A stretch of 36,721 nucleotides of DNA from Streptomyces sp. MUM 203J (GTDB lineage: Bacteria > Actinomycetota > Actinomycetes > Streptomycetales > Streptomycetaceae). Made by a program: the position numbers and the translations under genes. The notes beneath the pieces are model-generated. The model did no database searches and was not told the origin of the DNA. It saw only the letters and a list, made by a program, of their open reading frames with translations. This document shows, piece by piece, positions 1-8,139 of the stretch (the first letter of the stretch is position 1; the number at the start of each line of letters is the position of its first letter). The stretch is taken from the NCBI RefSeq assembly GCF_022414595.1, contig NZ_JADWYO010000061.1, positions 1 to 36,721 of the forward strand, in the 5' to 3' direction.

Positions 1-454
1 CCGTGCCGGAGGCCGGGGCGCCGGTCCGGCCGGCCGGGGACGGCTCCGCGGTCTGGGCGGCCGGGGACGGCGTCGGGGGCGGGGGCGGGGTGGGCGCCGG
101 GGTGGGGAGGCCGTGGACGCTGCCGTCGGGTTCCAGGAACGCGGGGGCGCCGCCGGGGACCATGCCGAGTTCACGCGCGCGGCGCTCCAGCGCGTCGGGC
201 GCGGAGCGGTCGTCAACGTCCCGCTGGAGCGCCTGTTCCTCGTCGGTGAGTTCGGTGTTCTTCTTGCGCAGCTCGCTCAGCCGGAAGGACCCCTGGCTGA
301 GCGAGGTGTTGAGCAGCAGCAGGCCGATCAGGCCGCCGCCGAGCAGCAGGACGACGAGCAGGACGAAGGGGGTGCGGGCCGCGGTGCTGGGCCCGGACGG
401 GACGAGCCCGGCGAGCCGGGCCGCACGCCCCTTCAGGGGTCCTGCCTTCGTCAC
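1..454 (-). CDS. ftsL: Cell division protein FtsL (3' end cut by window edge)
   Basis: Small bitopic division protein of the FtsL/septum-formation-initiator type, which bridges FtsQ and FtsI in the divisome. About 151 codons are visible and the frame is still open at base 1. Seen in the sequence: a basic N-terminus (start MTKAGPLKGRAARLAG), one membrane segment near residues 30-50 (FVLLVVLLLGGGLIGLLLLN), then a Leu-heptad coiled-coil stretch (SELRKKNTELTDEEQALQRD) and the motif RARELGMV typical of the family, followed by a Pro-rich tail. The GTG start at 454-452 overlaps the rsmH stop by 4 nt (GTGA), with a GGGAGG ribosome site upstream inside rsmH, so the two are translationally coupled. Position directly after rsmH in the division cluster supports the call; the sequence alone would fit only a DivIC/FtsL-like protein. 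Confidence 0.88.
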   Translation of the reverse strand, partial: MTKAGPLKGRAARLAGLVPSGPSTAARTPFVLLVVLLLGGGLIGLLLLNTSLSQGSFRLSELRKKNTELTDEEQALQRDVDDRSAPDALERRARELGMVPGGAPAFLEPDGSVHGLPTPAPTPPPPPTPSPAAQTAEPSPAGRTGAPASGT

Positions 455-1488
455 ACGTCCTCCCTGATCCGTTCCGCGCCGCGCAGTCGGGCCGAGGCCG
501 CACGCCGGTTGTGGGCGATCTCCTCCTCGCTGGGGAGTTCGGCGCCCCGGGTCAGGAGCTTGAGCCGCGGCTGGTAGCGCTCGGGGACGACGGGCAGTCC
601 GGGCGGCGCGGTGTTCTCGGCTCCGGCCGCCAGGACGTGTTTGACGAGGCGGTCCTCCAGCGAGTGGTACGAGAGGACCGCGATGCGCCCGCCGACGGCC
701 AGCGACTTCACTGCGGCCGGAACGGCCCGTTCGAGGACGGACAGCTCGCCGTTGACCTCGATGCGCAGGGCCTGGAAGGTCCGCTTCGCGGGGTTCCCGC
801 CGGTGCGCATGGCGGCCTGGGGCAGGGCGTCGCGGATCAGTTCGACCAGGCGGGCGCTGCGGCTGAACGGTTCCCTGGCCCGCTCGCGCACGACGGCCGC
901 CACGATCCGCTTGGCCTGCTTCTCCTCGCCGTAGGCACGCAGGATCCGGACGAGTTCGCCGGGCGGGTAGGTGTTGAGGACCTCGGCGGCGCTGATGCCG
1001 GTCGTCTGGTCCATGCGCATGTCGAGCGGCGCGTCCTGCGCGTAGGCGAAACCGCGGTCGGCCTCGTCGAGCTGCATGGAGGAGACGCCGAGGTCGAACA
1101 GGACGCCCTGGACGCGCGGGACGCCGAGCCGGTCGAGGACCTCGGGCAGCTCGTCGTACACGGCGTGGACGAGGGTGGCGCGCTCCCCGAAGCGGGCGAG
1201 GCGCTCACCGGAGAGCCGCAGGGCCTCGGTATCCCGGTCCAGGGCGACGAGCCGGGCCTCGGGGAACCGGGTGAGCAGCGCCTCGCTGTGGCCGCCGAGG
1301 CCCAGGGTGCAGTCGACGACGACGGAGCCGGGCCCGGTCAGCGCCGGGGCGAGTAGGTCCAGGCACTCCTGGAGCATCACGGGGACGTGGCGGTCCTCGC
1401 GGTCCTCACGACCGCCGTCGGTGCCGCCGCCGTTGTCGGGGAGCTCCGCGGGACCGGTCCCGGCGGCACCCCCATCGCGCCCTTTCAT
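451..1488 (-). CDS. rsmH: 16S rRNA (cytosine-1402-N4)-methyltransferase RsmH (MraW)
   Basis: SAM-dependent methyltransferase that modifies C1402 of 16S rRNA at the decoding site; usually the first or second gene of the division/cell-wall cluster. The 345-residue product has the family opening HVPVMLQECLDLL, the SAM-binding VVVDCTLGLGGHSEALL, the FDLGVSSMQLDEADRGFAY block, GGNPAKRTFQALRIEVNGEL and the C-terminal VLSYHSLEDRLVKH. I place the start at ATG 1488, which has an AGAGGG ribosome site about 5 nt upstream. This gives a poorly conserved, Gly/Asp/Glu-rich extension of about 32 residues before HVPVM that many homologues lack; the open frame continues upstream to 1653, but that part lies in the promoter and 5' leader. 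No mraZ gene lies upstream in this window. Confidence 0.95.
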   Translation of the reverse strand: MKGRDGGAAGTGPAELPDNGGGTDGGREDREDRHVPVMLQECLDLLAPALTGPGSVVVDCTLGLGGHSEALLTRFPEARLVALDRDTEALRLSGERLARFGERATLVHAVYDELPEVLDRLGVPRVQGVLFDLGVSSMQLDEADRGFAYAQDAPLDMRMDQTTGISAAEVLNTYPPGELVRILRAYGEEKQAKRIVAAVVRERAREPFSRSARLVELIRDALPQAAMRTGGNPAKRTFQALRIEVNGELSVLERAVPAAVKSLAVGGRIAVLSYHSLEDRLVKHVLAAGAENTAPPGLPVVPERYQPRLKLLTRGAELPSEEEIAHNRRAASARLRGAERIREDV

Positions 1489-1586
1489 CTGCCCTCTCAG
1501 GTCCGGCGCGGCGTACGTACTGACGGGTCCGCGCCGGTACGTACCGCCCGCACACGCGGAGGAGAAACTGCCGGAAACCGTTCGAT

Positions 1587-1613
1587 GTCTCCGTGAACCA
1601 GGTCTCCGTGAAC
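1587..1613 (-). repeat. Two 12-bp direct repeats in the rsmH leader
   Basis: The 12-mer GTTCACGGAGAC (minus strand) occurs twice, at 1602-1613 and 1587-1598, with a 15-bp period. The copies lie just downstream of the predicted rsmH transcription start, in an otherwise non-coding leader of about 125 nt. It does not match the TGGG-type MraZ boxes known in other bacteria. It could be an operator or a leader RNA element; function unknown. Confidence 0.55.
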
Positions 1614-1621
1614 TTCGCGCC

Positions 1622-1649
1622 ACTCTAGTCCACTCCCCCGCGCGGTCAA
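1622..1649 (-). promoter_or_regulatory. Sigma-70 (HrdB)-type promoter for rsmH-ftsL
   Basis: Read on the minus strand, TTGACC (1649-1644), a 16-bp spacer and TAGAGT (1627-1622) match the vegetative streptomycete promoter consensus closely. The predicted start near 1615 gives a leader of about 125 nt before the rsmH ATG at 1488. A small palindrome, CGGGAG-GTAT-CTCCCG at 1696-1711, lies upstream and could be an operator. Confidence 0.7.
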
Positions 1650-1810
1650 TCAACCGGGCAGCGCGTCGCCCGGGGGTGACGGTGAGAGGAGAAACCGGGA
1701 GGTATCTCCCGCGCGGCGGCGGGACGCAAGCCCCTGTGGGTTACCTCACAGCGGCCCCCAATGCCGCTCTTTGTCCCCTCTCACAGCGCGCCTGGCGGAC
1801 AGGTGACCAC

Positions 1811-1816
1811 TAACGT
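1811..1816 (+). promoter_or_regulatory. -10 element of the carbonic anhydrase gene
   Basis: TAACGT ends 7 nt before ATG 1824, so transcription would start at or within a base of the start codon and the mRNA would be leaderless. No good -35 is visible and no purine-rich ribosome site precedes the ATG. Confidence 0.45.
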
Positions 1817-1823
1817 CGTAGCC

Positions 1824-2366
1824 ATGTCGACTTCCGCGCACCTCTCGGCCGGTTCCGAGCGCTCCGGCGAGACGGTCACCGACCGTCTCGTCGAGGCGAA
1901 CCGGCACTACGCCTCGGCCTTCAGCGACCCCGGAATGGACGCCCGGCCCGTACTGAAGGTCGCCGTGGTGGCCTGCATGGACGCCCGCCTCGACCTGCAC
2001 GCCGCCCTCGGGCTGAACCTCGGCGACTGTCACACCATCCGCAACGCGGGCGGCGTGGTCACGGACGACGTGATCCGCTCGCTCACCATCAGCCAGCGCG
2101 CCCTCGGCACCCGCAGCATCGTGCTGGTGCATCACACCGGGTGCGGTCTGGAGCAGATCACCGAGGGCTTCCGCGACGAGCTGGAGGAGGAGGTCGGCCA
2201 GCGTCCGACCTGGGCGGTGGAGGCGTTCCGGAACGTCGAGCAGGACGTACGGCAGTCGATGCAGCGGGTGCGGACCTCTCCGTTCATGCAGCACACCGAC
2301 GACGTACGGGGTTTCGTGTTCGACGTGACGACGGGTCTGCTCACCGAGGTCGAACCCGCCCCCTGA
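1824..2366 (+). CDS. Beta-class carbonic anhydrase
   Basis: Zinc enzyme interconverting CO2 and bicarbonate in the cytoplasm. The 180-residue product carries the beta-class signature: CMDARLD with Cys51, Asp53 and Arg55 (zinc ligand and the Asp/Arg pair), IRNAGGVVTDDVIRSL, and HHTGCG with His104 and Cys107 as the other zinc ligands. The overall sequence, including the C-terminal RGFVFDVTTGLL, resembles the compact M. tuberculosis Rv1284 type rather than long plant-type enzymes. ATG 1824 is preferred over the upstream in-frame ATG at 1761, because the homology begins after it and a -10 hexamer sits immediately before. The gene stands alone between the divergent rsmH promoter and the MoxR operon. 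Confidence 0.93.
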   Translation: MSTSAHLSAGSERSGETVTDRLVEANRHYASAFSDPGMDARPVLKVAVVACMDARLDLHAALGLNLGDCHTIRNAGGVVTDDVIRSLTISQRALGTRSIVLVHHTGCGLEQITEGFRDELEEEVGQRPTWAVEAFRNVEQDVRQSMQRVRTSPFMQHTDDVRGFVFDVTTGLLTEVEPAP

Positions 2367-2579
2367 CCGAACCCACCGGACAATTCACCTCGAATACCGA
2401 CAGACCGCCCGGGGTTATCCACAGGCGAGTGACACCACGCTGAAGGCTGACAACAATGCGGGGGTGACACCTCGTCCAGGACCTCCGCAGGTCCGGAGTG
2501 GTGTCCGTGTTTCCGAGGTGGGCCGCGCGCGGTGTCGTGCGCGCCGGGCCCACGAGCAACGGGGCCGAGGAGGGCCGGG
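2367..2579 (+). other. Intergenic region before the moxR operon
   Basis: 213 nt without a supported gene. It contains two direct copies of GTGACACC (2429-2436 and 2464-2471) and a small hairpin GGACCT-CCGC-AGGTCC at 2479-2494. The moxR ribosome site GAGGAGGG is at 2567-2574. I could not place a convincing promoter pair; the repeats may be operator half-sites. Confidence 0.35.
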
Positions 2580-3644
2580 GTGACGACCTATGAGGACCGG
2601 GCGAACCATGGGGGTCCCCCTGTACGAGCGGAAACGCACGCAGGGGACGAACTGACCGCTACCGCGGAGCGCGTCCACCGGTCGGTGGAGAGCGTGATCG
2701 AGGGCAAGCCCGAGATCGTACGGCTCGCGCTGACCGTGCTGCTGGCCGAGGGGCACCTCCTCATCGAGGACGTGCCGGGGGTCGGCAAGACGATGCTGGC
2801 GAAGGCGCTCGCCCGGTCCATCGACTGCTCGGTGCGCAGGATCCAGTTCACACCGGACCTGCTGCCGTCCGATGTCACCGGCGTCTCGATCTACGACCAG
2901 CAGCGGCACGAGTTCGAGTTCAAGCCGGGCGCCGTCTTCTCCCAGATCGTGATCGGCGACGAGATCAACCGGGCCTCCCCCAAGACCCAGTCCGCGCTGC
3001 TGGAGTCGTTGGAGGAGCGCCAGGTCACGGTGGACGGGCGGACGTACGAGCTGCCGGAGCCGTTCATGGTGGTGGCCACGCAGAACCCGGTCGAGATGGA
3101 GGGGACGTACCCGCTGCCCGAGGCGCAGCGGGACCGCTTCATGGCGCGGGTGTCCATCGGCTACCCGAGCCCCGAGGCGGAGCTCCGGATGCTGGGGACG
3201 CACGGTGCGGTGTCGCCGCTGGACGACCTGCAGCCGGTGGCGGGCGCCCATGACATCGTCAAGCTGATCGACACGGTCCGGGCCGTGCATGTCGCGGAGC
3301 CGGTGCAGCGGTACGCGGTGGACCTGGTGTCGGGCACCCGCAGCCATCCGGAGCTGCGGCTCGGCGCCTCCCCGCGCGCGACGCTGCACCTGCTGCGCGC
3401 CGCGAAGGCGTCCGCCGCGCTCAGCGGCCGGGAGTTCGTGCTGCCGGACGACGTGCAGGCGCTCACCGTACCCGTGCTGGCGCACCGGCTGCTTCCGACG
3501 GCGCAGGCCCAGCTGAACCGGCGGACGTCCGAGGAGATCATCGTCGACATCCTCCAGCGCACGCCGGTCCCGGCGGTCGCCGCGAACCGGCGCCCGGCCG
3601 ACGCCTACTACGGCCAGCGGCAGCCCGGCCTGCGGCGGCTGTGA
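2580..3644 (+). CDS. MoxR-family AAA+ ATPase
   Basis: AAA+ ATPase of the MoxR class (354 residues), chaperone-like enzymes thought to remodel or mature partner proteins encoded beside them. Visible motifs: Walker A PGVGKT with Lys70, the MoxR block RRIQFTPDLLPSD, Walker B VIGDEIN around Asp127, sensor 1 VATQNPVEMEGTYPLPEAQRDRF, and sensor 2 LGASPRATLHLLRAAKA. The start is GTG 2580, with GAGGAGGG 5 nt upstream; an upstream ATG at 2532 lacks this support. The stop overlaps the DUF58 start, and the order moxR-DUF58-transglutaminase is a common actinobacterial operon, so the three products probably act together at the envelope. The exact client is unknown. Confidence 0.92.
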   Translation: MTTYEDRANHGGPPVRAETHAGDELTATAERVHRSVESVIEGKPEIVRLALTVLLAEGHLLIEDVPGVGKTMLAKALARSIDCSVRRIQFTPDLLPSDVTGVSIYDQQRHEFEFKPGAVFSQIVIGDEINRASPKTQSALLESLEERQVTVDGRTYELPEPFMVVATQNPVEMEGTYPLPEAQRDRFMARVSIGYPSPEAELRMLGTHGAVSPLDDLQPVAGAHDIVKLIDTVRAVHVAEPVQRYAVDLVSGTRSHPELRLGASPRATLHLLRAAKASAALSGREFVLPDDVQALTVPVLAHRLLPTAQAQLNRRTSEEIIVDILQRTPVPAVAANRRPADAYYGQRQPGLRRL

Positions 3645-5011
3645 TGACGGCCGGGGGACCTGCCGCCGGGCCGGACGGACCGGTCAGGGGCGGGGTGCGG
3701 GGTGCCCTCGGCGGGCTGACCACCCGCGGCCGGTCCTTCCTGGCGGCTGGGGTGGCCGCCGCGGTGTGCGCCTACGCGCTCGGCCAGGCCGACCTGCTGC
3801 GGGTGGGGCTGCTGCTGGCGGTGCTCCCGCTGGTGGCCGTGCTGACCCTGTACCGCACCCGCTACCGGGTGACGGCGAGCCGTCTGCTGTCCCCGCAGCG
3901 GGTGCCCGCGGGCGCTGAGGCACGGGTGCGGCTGCGGATGGACAACGTGTCGCGGCTGCCCACGGGACTGCTGATGCTCCAGGACCAGGTGCCGTACGTG
4001 CTGGGGCCCCGGCCCCGCTTCGTGCTGGACCGGGTGGAACCGGGCGGCAAGCGTGAGGTGTCGTACCGGGTGCGGTCCGATCTGCGGGGCCGCTACCCGC
4101 TGGGGCCGCTCCAGCTGCGGCTGAGCGACCCGTTCGGGATGTGCGAACTGACCCGCTCGTTCAGCTCCCGGGACCTGCTGACGGTGGTGCCGCGGACCGA
4201 GGCGCTGCCGCCGGTGCGGCTGGCCGGTGAGACGCCGGGGTACGGCGACGGGCGGCAGCGTTCGCTGGCGCAGGCCGGCGACGACGACGTGATTCCGCGC
4301 GGCTACCGGCACGGCGACGATCTGCGCCGGGTGCACTGGCGGTCCACCGCCCGGTACGGGGAGCTGATGGTACGGCGCGAGGAGCAGCCGCAGCAGGCCC
4401 GGTGCACGGTGCTGCTGGACACCCGGGCGGCCGGGTACACGGGCGGCGGTCCGGGCTCGGCGTTCGAGTGGGCGGTCTCGGGCGCGGCCTCGGTGGTCAC
4501 GCACATGATGGAGCGCGGCTACGCGGTCCGGCTGCTGACGGACACCGGGGATGTGCTGCCCGGCGACGCGGCGGCCGCCTCCGACGGGTTCACCGGCTCG
4601 GGGCAGGACGCGGCGGAGGCGGTGGGCCTGATGATGGACCTCCTCTCGGAGGTGGACCACTCCGACGAGGACGGCCTGTCCGGCGCGTACGAGGTGGTGC
4701 GGGGCGGCGGGCAGGGGCTGCTCGTCGCCTTCCTCGGAGACCTGGACGAGGAGCAGGTGGCGCTCGCCGGCGCGTGCGCCGGGCGTGCGGGCGCGGCGGT
4801 CGCGTTCGTGCAGGGCGAGGCGGCGCCGGGGACGGTCCGGGGCCTTCGGGAAACCGGCTGGACGGCCGTCCCGGTTCGTCCGGGTGACACGCTCGCCGTG
4901 CTGTGGCGGCAGGCCGGCCGGAACGTGAGCGGGCACGTCACGGCCGACGGCGCGGCGTACGAGGGGACGGGGGCGGGTTTGCGGTCCGGGCACTCGGGGG
5001 GTTGGTCATGA
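3644..5011 (+). CDS. DUF58 domain membrane-anchored protein
   Basis: 455-residue protein with two closely spaced membrane segments near the N-terminus (about residues 28-65, FLAAGVAAAVCAYALG and VGLLLAVLPLVAVLTLY), a beta-rich middle region, and the DUF58 signature PRGYRHGDDLRRVHWRSTAR followed by the von Willebrand A-like segment TVLLDTRAAGYTGG. Function is not established; DUF58 proteins are regularly encoded with MoxR ATPases and transglutaminase-like proteins and are presumed partners. ATG 3644 overlaps the moxR stop (TGATG); a GTG one codon upstream (3641) is equally usable. Translational coupling is likely at both ends of the gene. Confidence 0.9.
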   Translation: MTAGGPAAGPDGPVRGGVRGALGGLTTRGRSFLAAGVAAAVCAYALGQADLLRVGLLLAVLPLVAVLTLYRTRYRVTASRLLSPQRVPAGAEARVRLRMDNVSRLPTGLLMLQDQVPYVLGPRPRFVLDRVEPGGKREVSYRVRSDLRGRYPLGPLQLRLSDPFGMCELTRSFSSRDLLTVVPRTEALPPVRLAGETPGYGDGRQRSLAQAGDDDVIPRGYRHGDDLRRVHWRSTARYGELMVRREEQPQQARCTVLLDTRAAGYTGGGPGSAFEWAVSGAASVVTHMMERGYAVRLLTDTGDVLPGDAAAASDGFTGSGQDAAEAVGLMMDLLSEVDHSDEDGLSGAYEVVRGGGQGLLVAFLGDLDEEQVALAGACAGRAGAAVAFVQGEAAPGTVRGLRETGWTAVPVRPGDTLAVLWRQAGRNVSGHVTADGAAYEGTGAGLRSGHSGGWS

Positions 5012-7398
5012 GCGCGAACGTGCGCCTCACGCTGTCCGCCCTGTTCGCGACGCTGGCATCGGCGTGCGCGCTGCTGCCGCTGGTCGCGGACGGGGCCTGG
5101 CTGGTGCAGGCCACGGTCCTGCTGGCGGTGGTGAGCGCGACGGGCGCGCTGGCGCGCCGGGTGCCGCTGGCACGTCCGGTGACGGTGCTGATCCAGACGG
5201 CGGTCGCGCTGATGCTGCTGACCTTCGTCTTCGCGCGTGACCACGCGGTGGCGGGTCTGCTGCCCGTACCGGAGACCCTTGAGTGGTTCGGGACGCTGCT
5301 GACGCTGGGCTCCGAGGACGTCGCGCAGTACGCGACCCCGGCGCCGGCCACCGAGGGCATCCGGCTGATGCTGGTGGGCGGGGTGCTGGCGATCGGGCTG
5401 GCCGTGGACACCCTGGCGGTGACGTTCCGCAGTGCCGCCCCGGCGGGTCTGCCGCTGCTGGCCCTCTACTCGGTGGCGGCCGGGCTGTCCGGCGGCGAGG
5501 GGCGGGGCTGGCTGTGGTTCCTGCTGGCCGCGGCGGGGTACCTGGTGCTGCTGCTGGCGGAGGGCCATGACCGGCTCGGCCAGTGGGGCCGGGTGTTCGG
5601 CGGCGCCGGGCGGCCGTCCGGCGGCTCACCGGCACCGCTGCGCACCGGACGGCGGATCGGTGCGGTGGCACTCGGCATCGCCCTGGCCGTCCCTGCCGCG
5701 CTGCCGTCGCTGGACGGCGGGCTGCTGGACCCCGGGGGCACCGGGCGGGGCGACGGCAGCGGGGGCACGATCTCCGCGGTCAACCCGCTGGTCTCCCTCC
5801 AGGACAACCTGAAGCAGCCGGAGGACCGGGAGGTGCTGCGCTACCGGACCAACGCCTCGGACCCGTCCGGGATGTACCTGCGGCTGGTGGCCCTCGACCA
5901 GTTCGACGGAACGTCGTGGAAGACCTCGGTGCGGGCCGTCCAGGACGTGCCGCCTCGGCTGCCCACGCCGGACGGGCTGGGCGGCCGGATCAGCACGACG
6001 GAGGTCAGGACGAACATCTCGGCCGCCGGCGGCTACAAGCAGAAGTGGCTGCCGATGCCCTACCCGGCGACCGAGGTGGACATCGAGGGCCGCTGGCGGT
6101 ACGAACCGGCGGGCCGGATGCTCGTCGGGGACGACGGGCAGACCACGAGCGGGGTCCGCTACTCGGTGAGCAGCCTGGAGGTGAACCCGACGGCCGAGCA
6201 GCTGGCCACGGCCCCGTCGGCGCCGGGAACGCTGCTGCGCGAGTACACCCGGGTGCCGGACGCGCTGCCCTCCGATGTGAAGGCCACCGCGCTGGAGGTC
6301 ACGGCGGGTGCCGGGAACGACTACGAGCGGGCCGTCCGGCTGCAGGAGTGGTTCACGGACAAGGGAGGCTTCCGCTACAACGTCAAGGCGAACTCGGGCA
6401 CGGGCACGGGAGCGATATCCCGGTTCCTGGTCGACCGGGAGGGCTTCTGCGTCCACTTCTCCTTCGCGATGGCGTCGATGGCGAGGACACTGAACATCCC
6501 GGCGCGGGTCGCCGTCGGCTTCATGCCGGGCCGCGCGACGGCGGACGGCACGGTGTCGGTGGGCATCAGGGACGCCCATGCCTGGCCCGAGTTGTACTTC
6601 GAGGGCGTGGGCTGGACCCGCTTCGAGCCGACCCCTTCACGGGGCTTGAGGCCCGGGTACAGCCTGCCGCAGGCCCCGGTGGAGGAGTCCCCGTCGCCGG
6701 GGGCCGCCACGCCCGGCACTCCGGCGGCCCCGTCGGCCGAGCCGTCTCCCTCGGACAGCTGCGCGACGCCCGCGGACGACGCGACCGCGCAGGGCGGTAC
6801 GGGCGGCTGTGCCGGGACCGGTCCGCAGGAGACGCAGACCGCGGCGGACGCGGACGCCGCGGTGGGGCCGTTGCTGCTGCGGGCGGCCGGTGGTCTGGCG
6901 GTGGTACTGCTGCTGCTGTCCCCAATGCTGTGGCGGCGGCGCCGACGGGCCCGGCGGCTGGGTGCCCACGGGCGCACGGCCGAGGATGTGGTGGCCCGGA
7001 CGCTGGCGGTGTGGGAGGAGGTCGTCGACACGGCCTGGGACCACGGGATCCGTCCGGACGAGTCCCTGACCCCGCGCGCTACGGCCGAGCGGCTGGTACG
7101 GCTCGGTGAGCTGGAGGGCGCCGCTGCTGCTGCGGCGCACCGGGTGGCGGACGCGGTGGAGCAGGTGCTGTACGCGCCGGTGCCGCGTGCGGTGCCGGGA
7201 CTGGCGGACGACGCGGCACGGATACGGGACGGGCTGCGGGCGGGCCGGAGCCGCGGCAGCCGGCTGCGGGCCGCCCTGGCACCCCGGTCGGCGGCCCGCC
7301 TGGGCTGGGCCCTGGCCCAGCGCCGTACCGCTGTCGCGGACCGGTGGACGCGGGCCCGTTCTGCGCTGCTGCGCCGCCCCTCCCCCAAGCGGGGCTGA
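5008..7398 (+). CDS. Membrane transglutaminase-like protein (DUF3488 / TGase core / DUF4129)
   Basis: 796-residue membrane protein. The N-terminal ~210 residues hold about six hydrophobic helices (DUF3488-type), then an extracytoplasmic region with a transglutaminase/cysteine-protease core: GFCVHF with Cys481, DAHAWPE with His524, and GWTRFEPTPS where the third acidic position is Glu rather than Asp. A Pro/Ser/Ala linker (about residues 555-620) leads to one more membrane helix (LLLRAAGGLAVVLLLLSPML) and a C-terminal cytoplasmic DUF4129-like domain rich in Arg and Ala. ATG 5008 overlaps the DUF58 stop as ATGA, so the longer frame starting at 4903 is not needed. Last gene of the moxR operon. 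The biochemical substrate is unknown; a role in envelope protein or peptide cross-linking is inferred only. Confidence 0.9.
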   Translation: MSANVRLTLSALFATLASACALLPLVADGAWLVQATVLLAVVSATGALARRVPLARPVTVLIQTAVALMLLTFVFARDHAVAGLLPVPETLEWFGTLLTLGSEDVAQYATPAPATEGIRLMLVGGVLAIGLAVDTLAVTFRSAAPAGLPLLALYSVAAGLSGGEGRGWLWFLLAAAGYLVLLLAEGHDRLGQWGRVFGGAGRPSGGSPAPLRTGRRIGAVALGIALAVPAALPSLDGGLLDPGGTGRGDGSGGTISAVNPLVSLQDNLKQPEDREVLRYRTNASDPSGMYLRLVALDQFDGTSWKTSVRAVQDVPPRLPTPDGLGGRISTTEVRTNISAAGGYKQKWLPMPYPATEVDIEGRWRYEPAGRMLVGDDGQTTSGVRYSVSSLEVNPTAEQLATAPSAPGTLLREYTRVPDALPSDVKATALEVTAGAGNDYERAVRLQEWFTDKGGFRYNVKANSGTGTGAISRFLVDREGFCVHFSFAMASMARTLNIPARVAVGFMPGRATADGTVSVGIRDAHAWPELYFEGVGWTRFEPTPSRGLRPGYSLPQAPVEESPSPGAATPGTPAAPSAEPSPSDSCATPADDATAQGGTGGCAGTGPQETQTAADADAAVGPLLLRAAGGLAVVLLLLSPMLWRRRRRARRLGAHGRTAEDVVARTLAVWEEVVDTAWDHGIRPDESLTPRATAERLVRLGELEGAAAAAAHRVADAVEQVLYAPVPRAVPGLADDAARIRDGLRAGRSRGSRLRAALAPRSAARLGWALAQRRTAVADRWTRARSALLRRPSPKRG

Positions 7399-7431
7399 GG
7401 GGTGGCCGGGGGCCGGCCCGGTGTGCGCATA

Positions 7432-7470
7432 CGTGTGAGGGGTGACCGCCAGGCGGTCACCCCTCACACG
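7432..7470. terminator. Bidirectional hairpin terminator
   Basis: Perfect 19-bp inverted repeat: the arm starting CGTGTGAGGGG at 7432-7450 and its complement at 7452-7470, with a single unpaired A between (in practice a short loop). It lies between the convergent transglutaminase and DUF3040 genes and could serve both. There is no long T tract on the plus strand beyond a short GGTTTTC. Confidence 0.85.
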
Positions 7471-7482
7471 GAAGGTTTTCGG

Positions 7483-7875
7483 TCAGTGTCCCTGCTCGTC
7501 GCGGCGGCGCTGCCACCGCTGCTCGATCCGGTCCATCACCGAGCGGCGCTGCCGGTGCGCGCGGCCGGTGGCGGTACCTCCTGAAGGAGGCTGCTCACCG
7601 GGCTTCGGCGCCCGGCGCCAGCCGGTGACCGCGAGAACCGCGCAGCCCAGCATGACGAGGAAGCCGACGACGCTGATCCAGATCAGCTGAGCGACCATTC
7701 CGGCCATGAGGAGCGCGATACCCACCAGGAAACCTGCGATGGCCTGGTAGACCCGTCGCCTGGTGTATGTACGCAGCCCGGTTCCCTCAAGCGCTGTCGC
7801 GAACTTGGGATCTTCGGCGTACAGCGCTCGCTCCATCTGCTCGAGCATTCGCTGCTCGTGCTCCGAGAGCGGCAC
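7483..7875 (-). CDS. DUF3040 small membrane protein
   Basis: 130-residue protein with the DUF3040 opening PLSEHEQRMLEQMERALYAEDPKFA, then two adjacent membrane helices (about residues 45-90, YQAIAGFLVGIALLMAGMVAQ and ISVVGFLVMLGCAVLAV) and a basic C-terminal tail ending in RQRRSVMDRIEQRWQRRRDEQ. Function is unknown; the family is restricted to actinobacteria and often lies near the division cluster. The GTG start at 7875 has GAGGAGG about 6 nt upstream; the frame remains open to 7971 but that part overlaps the promoter. The gene is convergent with the transglutaminase gene. Confidence 0.88.
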   Translation of the reverse strand: MPLSEHEQRMLEQMERALYAEDPKFATALEGTGLRTYTRRRVYQAIAGFLVGIALLMAGMVAQLIWISVVGFLVMLGCAVLAVTGWRRAPKPGEQPPSGGTATGRAHRQRRSVMDRIEQRWQRRRDEQGH

Positions 7876-7926
7876 GGAGTCCTCCTCATCGTCGGTCGCG
7901 GGGGGCGACCGGTATGCGGCCCTTTC

Positions 7927-7955
7927 AGGATAGGCAGGGAATCGCCCCCGTGAAA
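7927..7955 (-). promoter_or_regulatory. Promoter of the DUF3040 gene
   Basis: Minus strand: TTTCAC (7955-7950), 17-bp spacer, TATCCT (7932-7927). Predicted start near 7920, about 45 nt before the GTG. Spacing and -10 are good; the -35 is moderate. Confidence 0.5.
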
Positions 7956-8139
7956 CCCGCCCGGGTGCCAATTGCCGATTGGACCGCGATGCCGGTTCGG
8001 CTGGTGAGGCGTTGATTCCCCGCCGTCCGAACCGTCATGCCGGATGCTGTCCCCCGATCATACGGGGATCCTGACGCGTTCGGGGCGCCTGTGGCGTACT
8101 CCATCTGCGGCTGCGGCGCTGCTCAGGCACCCTCCCGGG

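Noticed and set aside
2415..3485. Long minus-strand open frame opposite the MoxR gene
   Set aside because: It is Arg/Gln/His-rich, resembles no family and is a GC-bias shadow of moxR, whose motifs are complete.
3608..4993. 461-codon minus-strand open frame opposite the DUF58 gene
   Set aside because: Composition (His, Pro, Arg, Gln) is typical of an antisense shadow in high-GC DNA; there is no ribosome site or recognisable motif.
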